Shown here piece by piece: positions 51,894 to 63,553 of a stretch of DNA of 64,000 bases. The translations under genes were made by a program, and so were the position numbers. The notes under the pieces were generated by a model. It saw only the letters and a program-made list of their open reading frames with translations. It was not told the origin of the DNA and searched no databases. This DNA comes from Paraspadella gotoi (lineage: Eukaryota; Chaetognatha), in assembly GCA_051294375.1 (NCBI GenBank), contig CM119265.1, positions 2,022,311 through 2,086,310 on the forward strand, written 5' to 3'. Numbering within the stretch: the stretch's first letter is position 1; every line of letters starts with the position of its first letter.

Positions 51894-52145
51894 TAAGTTT
51901 TACTTGATCGCTTCGTTCCCGTTTCTCATGTTCATATTTTCGAATTTGAAGGCTCGTCGAAAAAAACTGTGGATCTCCCGACCTACAAGGGGCCCTTCCC
52001 GCCGAACCGTTTCAACATCCGTCCGGGTTATCGATGGGACGGCGTCAACCGCAGCAACGGTTTCGAAAAAACCTTTTACGAACGACAGGCGGATCGAAAG
52101 GCCAATGCCGACGTCGCCTTCAAGTGGTCTACCGAAGACATGTAG
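50385..52145 (+). CDS. BUD13: BUD13, retention and splicing (RES) complex
   Basis: Exons are 50385-50545, 50627-51347, 51499-51823 and 51952-52145 (466 residues; human 619). BUD13 with SNIP1/Pml1 and RBMX2/Ist3 forms the RES complex, which promotes splicing and nuclear retention of pre-mRNA. The start [10 protein letters not shown], the middle [13 protein letters not shown], the repeated [11 protein letters not shown] units (about residues 190-290), [18 protein letters not shown] and the C-terminal [19 protein letters not shown] block ending WSTEDM match the family throughout. The Arg/Ser repeat domain is shorter than in human. Confidence 0.97.
51850..51891. repeat. (GA)n microsatellite in BUD13 intron 3
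   Basis: A GA run near the donor of a short intron. Confidence 0.9.
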
Positions 52146-52298
52146 ATCGAGAAGAAGGAGAATTTGAAAACTTTTCTTATTTTGCTTCGCCTCGAAGAAG
52201 ATGAAAAAAGCGTTCCTTTGTTATTGACAACCTATTCTTTGTTCATTTTTTTTTTTTCATTATTTTTTTAAAGAAAAACTGTATAAACATTAGATGAC

Positions 52299-52463
52299 AT
52301 GAATCCAACTTCCCGAGACATTTTCTTTTCACTGGAGGAAGAGAAGACGACGACGACGACAGCGGACGACGAAGCCTTTGACAGATCTTTGCTTTCCTTC
52401 GAACAGTTCGACAACAGGTGCTCGTCGCAACCAAATTAATGTTAGCTTTTCTCTCTCTCTCTA

Positions 52464-52501
<38 letters not shown>

Positions 52502-53122
52502 GATCGTCGCCCGATTTGTGGCCGGATCAAATTCCCGGAGTCTCCGACTTTGTCGATCGACAGACGGCGAATGGGAGTAAAGGTCGGTCCGTCGGTCGCC
52601 TATTTGTTGAGAGGACACGATGGCAGCTTTATTAATAATTACTTTGAATGGTGAAAGATTGATGTTGCATATTGATTGTGAAATATCTTGCTCTCTCTCT
52701 ATCAGTCTCTCTCTCGCCTATGGAGATTTTCGGAATCGTCGTTAACGATATACAAACTAGTTTAACATTTAAAAATTAGTTTTAGCAATTTCTCAAATCA
52801 GGAAAATGTTATTTAATTTTCAAAGGATCTAAAAATGAGCCGAGTTACACGCGATACGAATCTGCGGACGACGATTTGCTGCTGCGAGAACTGGGAAGTT
52901 TAGAAAACGTGGCTGCTCTTTTAGAGCGCGTCCGAGTCCTTCAGGTGAGGGGACCCCAAATTTAAATATTAATATCTATTGTTGATAAACTACAAAATTT
53001 CAAAACATTATAAATAAATTTGTTTCCCTCAGAACGCCGCCTACGAACTCGGACTGGAGGAAGCGAAAGAAATGACGAGGGGAAAATTTCTTGAAATTCT
53101 TTCCAAATCTCAGCATAGTTGA
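52299..53122 (+). CDS. LIN52: LIN52, MuvB core subunit
   Basis: Exons are 52299-52417, 52503-52582, 52826-52944 and 53033-53122 (135 residues; human 116). LIN52 belongs to the MuvB core that, as DREAM, represses and, with B-MYB, activates cell-cycle genes; it links MuvB to p107/p130. The blocks LLSFEQFD, SSPDLWPDQIPGV, LLRELGSLENVAALLERVRVL and AYELGLEEAKEMTRGKFLEIL match closely. The Ser after SFEQFDN (RSSPDLWP) corresponds to the DYRK1A-phosphorylated site region. The start codon lies only 153 bases after the BUD13 stop; a (CT)n run forms the acceptor tract of intron 1. Confidence 0.96.
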
Positions 53123-53494
53123 TGATGATTTGGAGTTTAAACTTGATTCCAGTTTTTTAAAAAAATGTATGAATCCTTTTTGAATCAATACTCAGGCTTT
53201 TAAGTATTAAAAATAATTTTTAACGACTGGAAAGATGTTTAAAATTGTTTGTTTAATTTTGCGAATCTATGAACCTGTGATTGCATCTCATTTCTGACCA
53301 TAAAATTATGGTTGTAAAATTTGTGTCCGATATTCCCGCTCTTTTTTATTTTCACTTTTCCTTTGTCGTTTTTTTTTCAAACTTTTCCTATTGAAATAAT
53401 TTTTTTTTTCTTTTATAGGTTTATTTTTGAAGAGTGAAAATATTTCAAATTTCTCACAAACTCTATTCACTCCTCCGCTCCATCCCGCGTCAAC
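53123..53494. other. Spacer LIN52-H2A.Z
   Basis: AT-rich, no recognised element. Confidence 0.5.
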
Positions 53495-54590
53495 ATGCCA
53501 GGAGGAGGAAAAGCAGGTGTGAGGACTGAGGAGTGTCACGATAGGAATGAGAAAGACGTAAGCGATCCATGTCATCCTTAAATCTCAATTTTCAACATTA
53601 GGTAAGGACTCTGGCAAAGCTAAGGCCAAGGCCGTCTCCCGTTCAGCGAGGGCGGGTCTCCAATTTCCAGTCGGCAGAATCCATCGTCACTTGAAGTCGA
53701 GGACGACGTCTCACGGCCGAGTCGGCGCCACCGCCGCCGTTTATAGGTAATTTAGGGGGGGTGGGGGAATTGAGAAAGAATTTTGGGATGGGGAGAAGGC
53801 AATAAGAAACATTGGCAAGAAGGAAGCCATTTTAACCTGTTTCTACCGCGGACAACACCGGGGACAAAGGTCATGCTATTTTTATCGTATTCTCTCTCTG
53901 CTTTGATATCTTAAAATATGGTGTTTTTGGAATAAGCGGGAAATACAGGAATTGTCCTGGGTGGGCAAATAATTCTAGTGTGGCGGTATATTCACACCGC
54001 CTCACGTCCACCATCCGTCAGCCAAAATCCATTGGCTCAGAGGGGGAACACACCATCCCAGGCGTAGTGTTCCATCCACAGTCCTAACGACTTCCCTCTG
54101 CGTTGGCAAAGCGAGACCGTCCTAGGGTAACCGCGCCAGTGACTGGAGGCGTCACTGAGGGTCGGAAGCCCCCAAAGCCAACAGTGAGATGCCCCATCCC
54201 AATGGGCATCACAGGCAACCCGGCTGTTGCCATACTAGTATGAAAAGAAAGGCCGTAATTGTTATCCTCTTCTCTTTCAGCGCCGCCATCTTAGAATATC
54301 TCACTGCGGAGGTTTTGGAATTGGCGGGAAACGCGTCCAAGGATTTGAAGGTGAAGAGAATCACGCCGAGACATCTGCAGCTCGCCATTAGAGGAGACGA
54401 GGTGAGCAGTGAATCGAATTCACCGATCTCACAGAAAGTTTAATCTTTTTAATCTTTTAATATTTTGGACTTTAATCTTTAGGAACTGGACAGTTTGATA
54501 AAAGCGACAATCGCGGGAGGAGGCGTCATACCTCACATTCACAAATCGCTGATCGGGAAAAAGACGGGACCCGAACCCGGGATGCACTGA
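53495..54590 (+). CDS. H2AZ: Histone H2A.Z (H2AV)
   Basis: Exons are 53495-53516, 53602-53746, 54281-54401 and 54483-54590 (131 residues; human 128). This replacement H2A variant marks promoters and is deposited by SWR1-type remodelers. Residues from [20 protein letters not shown] through [13 protein letters not shown] are almost identical to animal H2A.Z, including the extended acidic patch segment LAIRGDEELD and HIHKSLIG. The last eight residues (TGPEPGMH) replace the usual Gly-Gln-Gln-Lys-Thr-Val tail. Introns and the lack of a histone stem-loop context fit a replication-independent variant. Intron 2 holds a repeat of family B. Confidence 0.98.
53978..54233 (+). mobile_element. Short interspersed repeat, family B, copy 1
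   Basis: About 255 bases starting GTGTGGCGGTATATTCACAC and ending GGCTGTTGCCATA. It contains TTGGCTCAGAGGGGGAAC, similar to a box A. Short CTAGT sequences on both sides may be a target duplication. It matches 57191-57426 closely and lies in H2A.Z intron 2. Confidence 0.85.
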
Positions 54591-56083
54591 GAGGACGGAT
54601 TCCGACTCGCTTCTGCTTAGAATCACTGCCCGTCACGTGACGCGTGAGTCTCTTTCACTTTTTAAAACTCATTTTAAAAAAAAGACGGGTGTGGAAAATT
54701 GTTTTTAGATTATTTTTTTTTTAATAAGCTTTTGATTATATAGGTTTTTCTAAAACTGTTTTTAATTTTCTTATTAATTTAAATAATATAAGTCTATTGA
54801 GACACTAAGGAAATGAGGCCTTTTTATTTATTAATGGTAATGAAGATTATTTAATGACTTTTTTTTTCAGATCGCGTTCTTCCCACAATTTCTTCTCTCT
54901 TCGTCCCTTCCAAAAAGACGTGACTCAATTTTTACTGATAGCAGTTTCTTGCGTCAGTTATTTGCAATATATTTTAGCCGAATTCTTTTATGTATGAATA
55001 CATAATGCTAGTTAAATTCAACTCTGAAAGAACGTGATTTTGCCACAAATTTAGTAGTATAGTAAATCATTAGTTTTTTTATTATTATAGAAATGTAGTG
55101 CATGTCAGGATACATTACATTAAAAATGTATTTTTTATTAAATTCAATTTAATTCCAGATAAAACTGAAAATGTTTTTTTGTTGATTAAAATAAATAACA
55201 ATGTGAGAGGTATTGTTGATGCCCCTTCGAGAAAATGTAATCTCCAAGTTTAAGCGTTATCACATCACTGTCTTGTGTGATATTTTTTTAGGAAATACTA
55301 GAATTGTTTCAATCGGCTTCTATAACTTGGATTCTATCGCATGCTCGCTATATTTGCACCACATATCGCCCATTTGTATAAATATATTTGCATATCTTTG
55401 GCCAGAAAACTAATATTTTGTAATTTTTTTTGTTAAATGAGTTTTCAGACGAATGCATTCCTTGAAAAGTTAAAGAATGCTTTTAATACATCTAATAGCA
55501 TTGAGGAACATTGCACTCCTACTTCATGTATTTTTAGTTCGTTTCATTATTTTATTTTACAGTTAAAAGGAAAATGGTCGACAACTAAAACTCTATCAGT
55601 CAGAGGAAAATAGGACGACTATTTGAAAGGCACATGGAACTGTGTTTCAAATAAAAAAAAATTTCCTGAAAATAAGTTTTAGTAAATTTAATAAATAGTT
55701 GTTAAACTCTGAAGGTTTTTAAACTCAATTTACAAAATTGCGGAAGAAGTTTTGATTGACTATTTCATCCTATTCCTATAATAATCCTGTTTATATTATA
55801 TTATAACCGTCAATTTAGAAGTTGCGGGAAACAAAAGACGACTGTTATCGATCTTGCAGAATGCGGAGGTCACTGGGTTCATCATAATCAATCACTTTTT
55901 ATTAATTTAATTTTATTAATTTAAACCTGATTATTTCAATTTTATTTTGAATCCAATTGTTTATTTTGTAGTCGCGAACGACGCGATCTCGCGTGAAAAC
56001 AAAAAAGGCGTCCATGGCGCCATCACGTGACAAATTTCGATTTCCGTGAAGAAAAAAACAAATTTAAAACTGATCCGACGACG
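54591..56083. other. Spacer H2A.Z-ADAM17
   Basis: Nearly 1.5 kb of AT-rich sequence. I see no gene, RNA or repeat I can name. Confidence 0.5.
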
Positions 56084-59000
56084 ATGACGACTCCAAGACG
56101 AACTCTACTCCTCTGTGCATGCGCGTCCCTCTTCGGACCCTCGACGTCTCTCGTCCACGACGGGGCGCATCTGGACGACGTTCTCCGCGACTACCGCGTC
56201 GTCACCGTCAAGCAGCTCAGATCCCGCACAGTTCGAGAAGCGCCGCTCAACCCGCGCTACTCTGTGCGAGAGGAATCCTTCGCCGCCTTTGGAAGGGATT
56301 TCCGACTCGTGCTCGCGCCGAAGAGAGGTGAAGGGACGGACTAACAATGTCGAGTATTTGGTTTCACTTCCAATGAGGTATAGCTTCTTAATCTCATTTG
56401 CATGTAGCAGCAAATGGAATTTTATTATTTTTATTGGTATAATATTTTTTTTCATTATTTTTATTTGTATTATTTGTTCATATTTTCATACTGCACTTTT
56501 AATATTGACTAACGACTCCCTCTCCCTGCCTTGCCTTGCCCTCTCTCTCCTTGCCATGTCCTGTCCACGCCCCATTGTCCACAATGTCCACCTCCCATTG
56601 TCCAGGACTTCTCGCCCACGACTTTCGAGCCTTCGGCGTCGACGGCGACGGAAATCGCCGTCAGGTCGACGTTGATCAGAACTTCGCCTTCGAGGGATTC
56701 GTTTATGGAGAACCTTCGTCCAAAGGTTCATTCGTCATCTCTTTTATATTGGCATTCCTTGGGAGACTGGGACGGCGAGCTCAATCCGACTCTTTTTTCG
56801 TTTTTTGTTTTTTGTTTTTTTACATGGGACGGCGAGCTCAATCCGACTCTTTTTTGTTTTTTTACATGGGACGGCGAGCTCAATCCTACTCTTTTTTGTT
56901 TTGTTATTTTTTTTTACATGGGCACCTTTTTTCATCTTTCCCTTTCCCCCACTCTTCCTCCTTTTTACCCAACTTTCTCCCACTTTTTTCCCCTCCGCCC
57001 CCCTGAAAAACAGTCCAAGCGACTTACGAAGATGGACGCCTCAACGCCAAAATCGTCACGGCGGACGAGACATATTACGTGGAGCCGTCGGACCGTCACC
57101 TCAACTGGACCAAGATGGATTCTATGATTGTTTACAAAGAGTCCGACGTGAAGGATGATATATCGTAAGTTGGGAAAAGAAAAATAATATTGTGTGTCGT
57201 TATATTCATGCCGCCTCACGTCCATCATTGTTCGGCCAATCCCATTGGCTCAGAGGTGGAACGCACCATCCCAGGTGTTGTGTTCCTTCCACAGTCCTAA
57301 CGACTTCCCTCTGCGTTGGCAAAGCGAGACCGTCCTAGAGTAACCGCGCCAGTGACTGGAGGCGTCACTGAGGGTTGGAAGCCCCCAAAGCCAATGGGCA
57401 TCACAGACAACCCGGCTGTTGCCATAATTGATTATTTCAGGTCAAGGTATGGCAAAGAACAACGTGAGTTACAGAACAGGAATAAAGGGTTTAAAACGGT
57501 AAGATATTCTGAGGAAATATATTGACCACTTGGTCGGCTACTAATTTAGTCCAATTGCATACAACGAATATCGAGAGAGAGAGAGTTGCTGTTTGCTTGT
57601 TCGCATGATTATTATCACTTTTCCATAACTTTATCACCATATTAGCTTCTCACAATATAACAGTTCGCGCAAATCCTGCGGAGGTGGAATCCACTTCTCC
57701 GACAACTCGACGGCCTTCGACGAAGGCGTCGACTCTCCTCCTCCCGCCGAATCTTTCCGTCGACGCCGTCGCTTCGCCCCTTACACTCCGACGAGAAACA
57801 CTTGTCCCTTGCTCCTCGTCGCCGATCACACCTTCTTCGTCCACATGGGCAAAGGAGACGTGATCAAGACCATCTCTTATTTGGTGGCGTTGATCGATCG
57901 AGTCGATTCCATCTATCGACGAACGACTTGGAACGATCTCGGCATGACGGCCATGGGATTCGAGATCAAGGAGATCATCATCCACGAAGAATCCAACAAG
58001 AACCACGCCCACTACAATCATCATCGATCGGAGGACGTGTGGAATGTTCAGGATTTGTTGGAGGCGAGTCCGGGGTTTTTGTTTGTTTGTGGGAAAAGGG
58101 AATATATTATTAAAAAGATCTAGGATCTCATTTATTATTAACTATTAAATTCAAATATTGTTTTTGAAATTGGTACAAATAATAATTATATAAAAATTAT
58201 TCATTCATTTAATAAATAAACTGTGGTGGCATATTCACTCCGCCTCATTTCCACCATCGTTCAGCCAATACCATTGGCTCAGAGGGGGAACACACCATCC
58301 CAGGCGTTGTGTTCAACTATCTTGCCCCTGACTTTGGACAGCCTTTGGTGGTTTAAGGCCTCCATCACTTTTACACGATACTAGAATTTGAAATTGATTT
58401 TTGGCCTCTAGATTTGTTATAAGCGTACGTAGGTATTATGTGTCGATTTACCTGGACTTTCTCCACCTTCAGTCATTTTCCCGCCACCGACGCAACCAAC
58501 GCTACTGCCTCGCTCATTTATTCACGCATCAAGGATTTCTCGGTTATGTCCTCGGACTCGCCTACATAGGATCTCCGCGGAAGACGACTGTCGGAGGAAT
58601 CTGCACCAAAGAGTATAAGAGCGGAAAGCGAAATCTATTTCTCAATACAGGTTGGCGGGAAAACATGAGTCATCTTATGAAATTGTGGTGCAACCAATGA
58701 AATGTTTAAAATTCTCTTTACAAAACAATTAATAATCGTCAATAAATAATTATTAAATAATAAGCCACGGTCTTTATCATCTGAAATTATCTCCAACGTT
58801 ACTACTTTATTTCATTGTCAGAAAATAGACAACAGTCCGTTATCATCCCTCGCAGGTTTGAGCAGCACAAAGAACGTGGCGGGTCGACGGATTTTGACCC
58901 GAGAGGCGGATCTGGTCACAGCCCACGAGCTCGGTCACAATTGGGGATCAGAACACGACCCTGACACCGAGGAGTGTTCGCCCAAACCTCGCGACGGAGG

Positions 59001-60951
59001 CTCTTACATCATGTACACTTACTCGGTGAGTCTTTATCATCTTTTCTTCATTTAATTTCTTTTTTAAATTTTATTTAACCTTTAACCTTTATTTCCAGGT
59101 GAGCGGAATGGAGCGGAACAACCGCGTATTCTCTCCCTGCAGCAAACGATCTATCAACGCCGCCCTCGAATCCAAATCCGCTTCTTGTTTCGCCCGAAAG
59201 TCTGAATCTTTTTGCGGGAATTCGCACAAGGAACCGGGAGAGGAATGCGACGCGGGCGTGGCCGGAAAACACGGTGGGCGGCTCCGTCATTGTTGTCTTT
59301 TTTTTTGGGGGGGGAGGTTTATAACTAATACCGTAACGTTCATTCTCCTAGACGAAGACAAATGCTGCACGCCGAAATGCAAACTGCGCCGCCGCGCCGT
59401 CTGTTCCCCGTCCAACTCGCCCTGCTGCGCCGACGATTGCCAGTTTCGCTCGGCGGGGTTCGTCTGCGCTCGCGAAGATCTCAACGATCGCACGTGCACG
59501 GGAAACGCTACGTGTCCCGGGGACTCGGATCAATGCGGTCAACCCCGGCCTAAGCCTCGAGGATCTCCCTGCATGGAGAGAGGACAATGTGAGATTTGAA
59601 CTTCAAACTTCGTTTTAACGTCGGCGATTTGAGAGCGAGACGTTTTCATTTGTTTTTAAGGTAATGCGGAAGGCGCTTGCCTTTCATATTGTCAAACTCT
59701 TAATCGCGTTTCCTGCGTATGCGCGAATCCGGCCGACATGTGCAAATGGTGTTGCAAATCCGGCGAAAACGCCACCTGCGAACCGCAAACAGAAGAAATA
59801 ATGCCGGAAGGGTCGCCCTGTCCTTTTGGGTGAGTTTGGAGGGTAGGACAGTTCTGGGATTTTTGGATAAAAACCTACTCGGCCAGACACCAAGAGTGAA
59901 AAAAAAAACACATTTCCGTTCAGCTACTGCAACTCCAAGGGCGAATGCAAAAAGATAAAACAGGACATGATCGAACGGTTCTTCTACATCATCGAGAAAC
60001 TCGACACCAGCTACATGGTGAAGATCATGCGACGCAACATCGTCGGCACCATCCTCATCTTCTCGGCTCTGATTTGGATCCCCGCCAGCTGCATCATCAC
60101 GTGGGTCGACCGAAAGCAAGAGGCCGTCGAGCGAGAAGAGTGGGAGTGGTACATGAAGGAACACTTCGTTCCGGCCAACCTCACGTCCGGGATTCGACCG
60201 AAGATCGTCAAGCGTCCGAGAGGATCGTCAAAGCGATTTGGCGCCGAGTCGAGGGTGAGTTGGGGAAAATCAGAATCCTGGTATTCAATTGTTTTGTTTT
60301 TTATATTTGGAATTATTTTTGTCACGTCCTTTTTTTTTTTCGTCAAACTCATCTAGAGCTGATAAAGGGCGGGAAATGACAGTAAGTTCTGATTTGAAGA
60401 GATTTTATACTTCTGGTTTTTCGGTTCTTTTTTTTTTAAATTTCTTGAGCATGAGAGTATCTACTCGTCTTGTATATACAATTATACATGCTTTCTTTTG
60501 AGGACAATTTTTTTACGTAGTGCCTTCTGGCCCTTGAGCTGCGGGATTGGTCGTTTTTACAAAATAATGCTTTTCTGGATACCATTTGCGCAGTTCAGAA
60601 CGATTATAACCGAAATCTGAAAAGATTTTGTATTTGTATCGATTAGGAATTTCTCTTTTATTTTAAATTTTTACTTTATGTTAATTATTGATAAGTACAA
60701 ATAAAATAATAAATTGGTGTCTATTGTCTTGTATAATAGTTTGATTTTCGTTATAATCGAGTAGCTGCACGTGCATTGTGTAAAGGGTGCTCGATAATCA
60801 TTGCTCGTCAAGTAGTCATGAATATAATTTTTTTTTCCTTTCTCGTGTGTCTTTGCAGAAAGACCCTTCATTGCAATTGGGACCCGGAGTTCACTTCGAA
60901 GGCGTCGACCATTCTGACTGGGACCCCGAGGGGGAGACGACTCCGTTGTGA
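56084..60951 (+). CDS. ADAM17: ADAM17/TACE-like membrane metalloprotease
   Basis: Exons are 56084-56327, 56606-56725, 57014-57164, 57664-58063, 58473-58650, 58856-59025, 59099-59273, 59352-59588, 59661-59829, 59924-60254 and 60859-60951 (755 residues; human 824). ADAM17 sheds membrane-bound ligands and receptors. Seen in order: a hydrophobic leader (about 8-22), prodomain with a cysteine switch at Cys177 (SRKSCGG), a furin-type RRRRR at 204-208, the catalytic domain with [16 protein letters not shown] and the zinc site [11 protein letters not shown] at 388-398, a Cys-rich disintegrin part with GEECDAG, the membrane-proximal domain, one span near 650-675 and a tail of about 80 residues. Intron 4 uses a GC donor (AG|GCGAGT); LLESFS and the next Cys-Leu-Ala-His agree with the family only with it. 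Introns 3 and 4 carry family B repeats. ADAM10 is less likely because of the domain order and MPD. Confidence 0.95.
57191..57426 (+). mobile_element. Short interspersed repeat, family B, copy 2
   Basis: Same-strand match to 53978-54233 with a 19-base segment missing near the 3' end (CAGTGAGATGCCCCATCCC in copy 1). It lies in ADAM17 intron 3. Confidence 0.85.
58223..58384 (+). mobile_element. Chimeric repeat: family B head joined to a second repeat
   Basis: 58223-58313 is the first about 90 bases of family B, ending at GCGTTGTGTTC. From 58314 it switches to the repeat seen alone at 19538-19609 (CTTGCCCCTGACTTT onward). It lies in ADAM17 intron 4. Confidence 0.75.
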
Positions 60952-61660
60952 ATCACCAACTCTTCCAAAGGCACCACTTCAAAAAAAAAAAAAAAAAAAT
61001 CATTGCCAAAACACTTTTTTTCCACTTCGAGTTTTATGTTTTTGAACGATACATATTGAAAATATGATCATCTTGACTTTGAAACGACGGATCTCCGAAT
61101 TTCACGAAAAAACCCTCAATTTTGGAACTGTCACCCCAGCAATCCGCATGACTGTCTTGTCCCTATTTACATGCTTCGACTAACGCCCCTTTATTTTTTC
61201 TCTTATGGCTTCAACCAAAGTTTCATTCTGTTGATTAGTTACTAGTTGCCATGACAATCTGCTGGGATTTTATGTCAATTTCAAGCCTTTTAATTAGAGA
61301 TTCCTTAACCGTTAAAAATTAACCGTTAAATACGGGTGAAAATTTGTATATCTTAACCGTTAATTTTTTTTTAATGGTTATGTTCGGTTAAATTTAATTT
61401 TTTTCAATTTAGATATTTTGGTAAAAATATTTTGTTTTCTTAAACTTATATTTTATATTCTATTTTCTTAAACCAAAGTGAAGCGCTCAAATGAGACTAA
61501 CATTTTTTATATAAAATATAAGTTTTTATATTTATTATGAAGTGACAGAGAGGAGAGGGGGTATAGTGGTTACAGCTGGGTAGCGAAGCTGTATGAAATT
61601 TTATGGTGTCCACCTTACTACGATAAGGGTGAAACAATTTCGACGCGGCCACGGCAAGAA

Positions 61661-61942
61661 TGTAGTCGGGCATTGCTAGGTTCACCCCGCCTATAAGCAT
61701 GACTCTTTCAGTTGTGACCGGTGGCTCATTGAGTAAAGCCATCAGCTCATGACCACTAGGTACCGGGTTCAATCCCAACTCGGTACCTACCCGCGGGAAA
61801 GAGTGAGGACGGCCGTAACCGCCTTGGGGGCGTGGCAAACCCTCAAGCCTGGTTCCAAGCCCAGGACCCGTTCCATGTCTGCTAGAGGGGGTTATAGAAG
61901 TTACGGATAGTCATCTTCAGCCCACTATGCGCCTTATCCACA
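61661..61942 (+). mobile_element. tRNA-derived SINE, family A
   Basis: Nearly full-length copy with small deletions relative to 29551-29837 and an intact box B (GGGTTCAATCCC). Confidence 0.9.
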
Positions 61943-62058
61943 CTGGTGACCATCCTGTCGAGCGATATCCAACCTTCTGATTCCAGGCCCATGGACGCCG
62001 AAGATTGCTCCCCTCCCTCCACTGGAAGCAGTGCAGGGTGGTTACAATCTGGGGGGCA

Positions 62059-62342
62059 TGTAGTCGGGCATTGCCTAGGTTCACCCCGCCTATAAGCATG
62101 ACTCTTTAAGTTGTGACCCGGTGGCTCATTGAGTAAAGCCATCAGCTCATGACCACTAGGTACCGGGTTCAATCCCAACTCGGTACCTACCCTGCGGGAA
62201 GAAGTGAGGACGGCCGTAAGCCGCCTTGGGGCGTGGCAAACCCTCAACCTGGTTCCAGCCCAGGACCCGTTCCATGTCTGCTAGAGGGGGTTATAGAAGT
62301 TACGGATAGTCATCTTCAGGCCCACTTAGCGCCTTATCCACA
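62059..62342 (+). mobile_element. tRNA-derived SINE, family A
   Basis: Same orientation as the copy at 61661, separated by 116 bases. Both boxes are kept. The two copies agree with each other at several sites (for example CTCTTT after GCATGA) against the ADCK1 copy, suggesting a related subfamily. Confidence 0.9.
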
Positions 62343-62456
62343 AGAACTAAAGTTACAAAGCGAGCAAAAACCAAGTTACAATTTTGTTTATATTTTACAA
62401 AGACAAAGTGGTCATTTCTAAAACACTGGGCCGAGCAGAATGTTCTGACACTTCCA

Positions 62457-62555
62457 TGTGGAGTCGCCATGCCTCTCTGTGGACGTGGACAAGCCCCACA
62501 CTTAATGTGGGGTCGTCATGCCTCTCTGTGAGCGTGGACAACCCCCACACTTAGT
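62457..62555 (+). repeat. Two tandem 49-base units
   Basis: Each unit carries CATGCCTCTCTGTG, GCGTGGACAA/ACGTGGACAA and CCCCACACTTA, with a few substitutions. Confidence 0.8.
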
Positions 62556-63553
62556 GTGCCCAGTGGGTCTGGGAGATTTTTCCATCAGTTGCTTTGCTTT
62601 CCGGAACTTTGGATCCGGCGGTTGGCTTGCTACCGGTGGCTTAACTGGCCCGTCATTTTTTTCGCAAGAACTGTTCCGACCAGAGCTAAAAACCGGGACC
62701 ATTGGGTTCGGAGATGAAGCATTAGCCCAGAGCGCTATTACGGCTCTGATAATTACAATAATTACAATTATTTATTTTATATTATATTATATTTCGCCTC
62801 AGTTATTTTCTGTCTTTTTCCCTCTTATTTTTTGACCCTACTTAAGTTGTCCTCATGCGTTCTGCAAATTATTTACTAGTCGGTCTTTTGTCATTCGTTT
62901 GTCGATCTCTGAGTCGTAATTTGGCGAAACTCATGACTTTCAAAAGCAGCCATCGCCCCGTCCTGAACTTGAGTTTTACAGGATTTTTATTAACATTTTG
63001 ATATAAAATACAAGTTTCTAAATATTCATCTCTACTTTTCATTCATTCATTTACTAAATATTCAGCGGAAAAGATTCATGAAAACCTACGTCACACTTTT
63101 AAGGGACGGACGACACTGGAACGCTTGATATCACGAGCGTGATATATACCAAGTTATTTCAAAATTTTTGTATTTTTGTATTAGTGTATTCTATATATTG
63201 AAATAAGATTAGAATACAAAGTTTTAATTGTTTTCCTTCTTTTTTTGCATTTATATTATCAAATAAGTCAAGTCACTAAATTAACCGATTTATAAAGTCA
63301 ATTTTTTATTAACGGTTAAGGAAACTCTAAGTTTAATCGTTATTTTATCTTTTACAGCTTTCTAAAGCTTAGTTTATAGAGAGTTAGTTCTAGTTATTAT
63401 TTTTTTATTATTGGTTGCTTCGACTTTGCTCACCGTTGCCTTTTTTCCCCATTTTGACAAAACGCGTGATAATTTTGATTCGATGACCATTGAGTTAAAT
63501 TACTCATTTTCGGCTTTTAATAACCAGCGAAAGCAGAGAAATAAATTACCATC

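Larger units (their letters stand above)
60952..63553. other. Spacer ADAM17-PPP1R7 rich in repeats
   Basis: It holds two family A SINEs, a 49-base tandem duplication at 62457-62555, and imperfect 20-base inverted ends at 61296-61315 and 63309-63328. An acceptor-like TTTATCTTTTACAG ends at 63357. No protein-coding gene was found. Confidence 0.6.
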
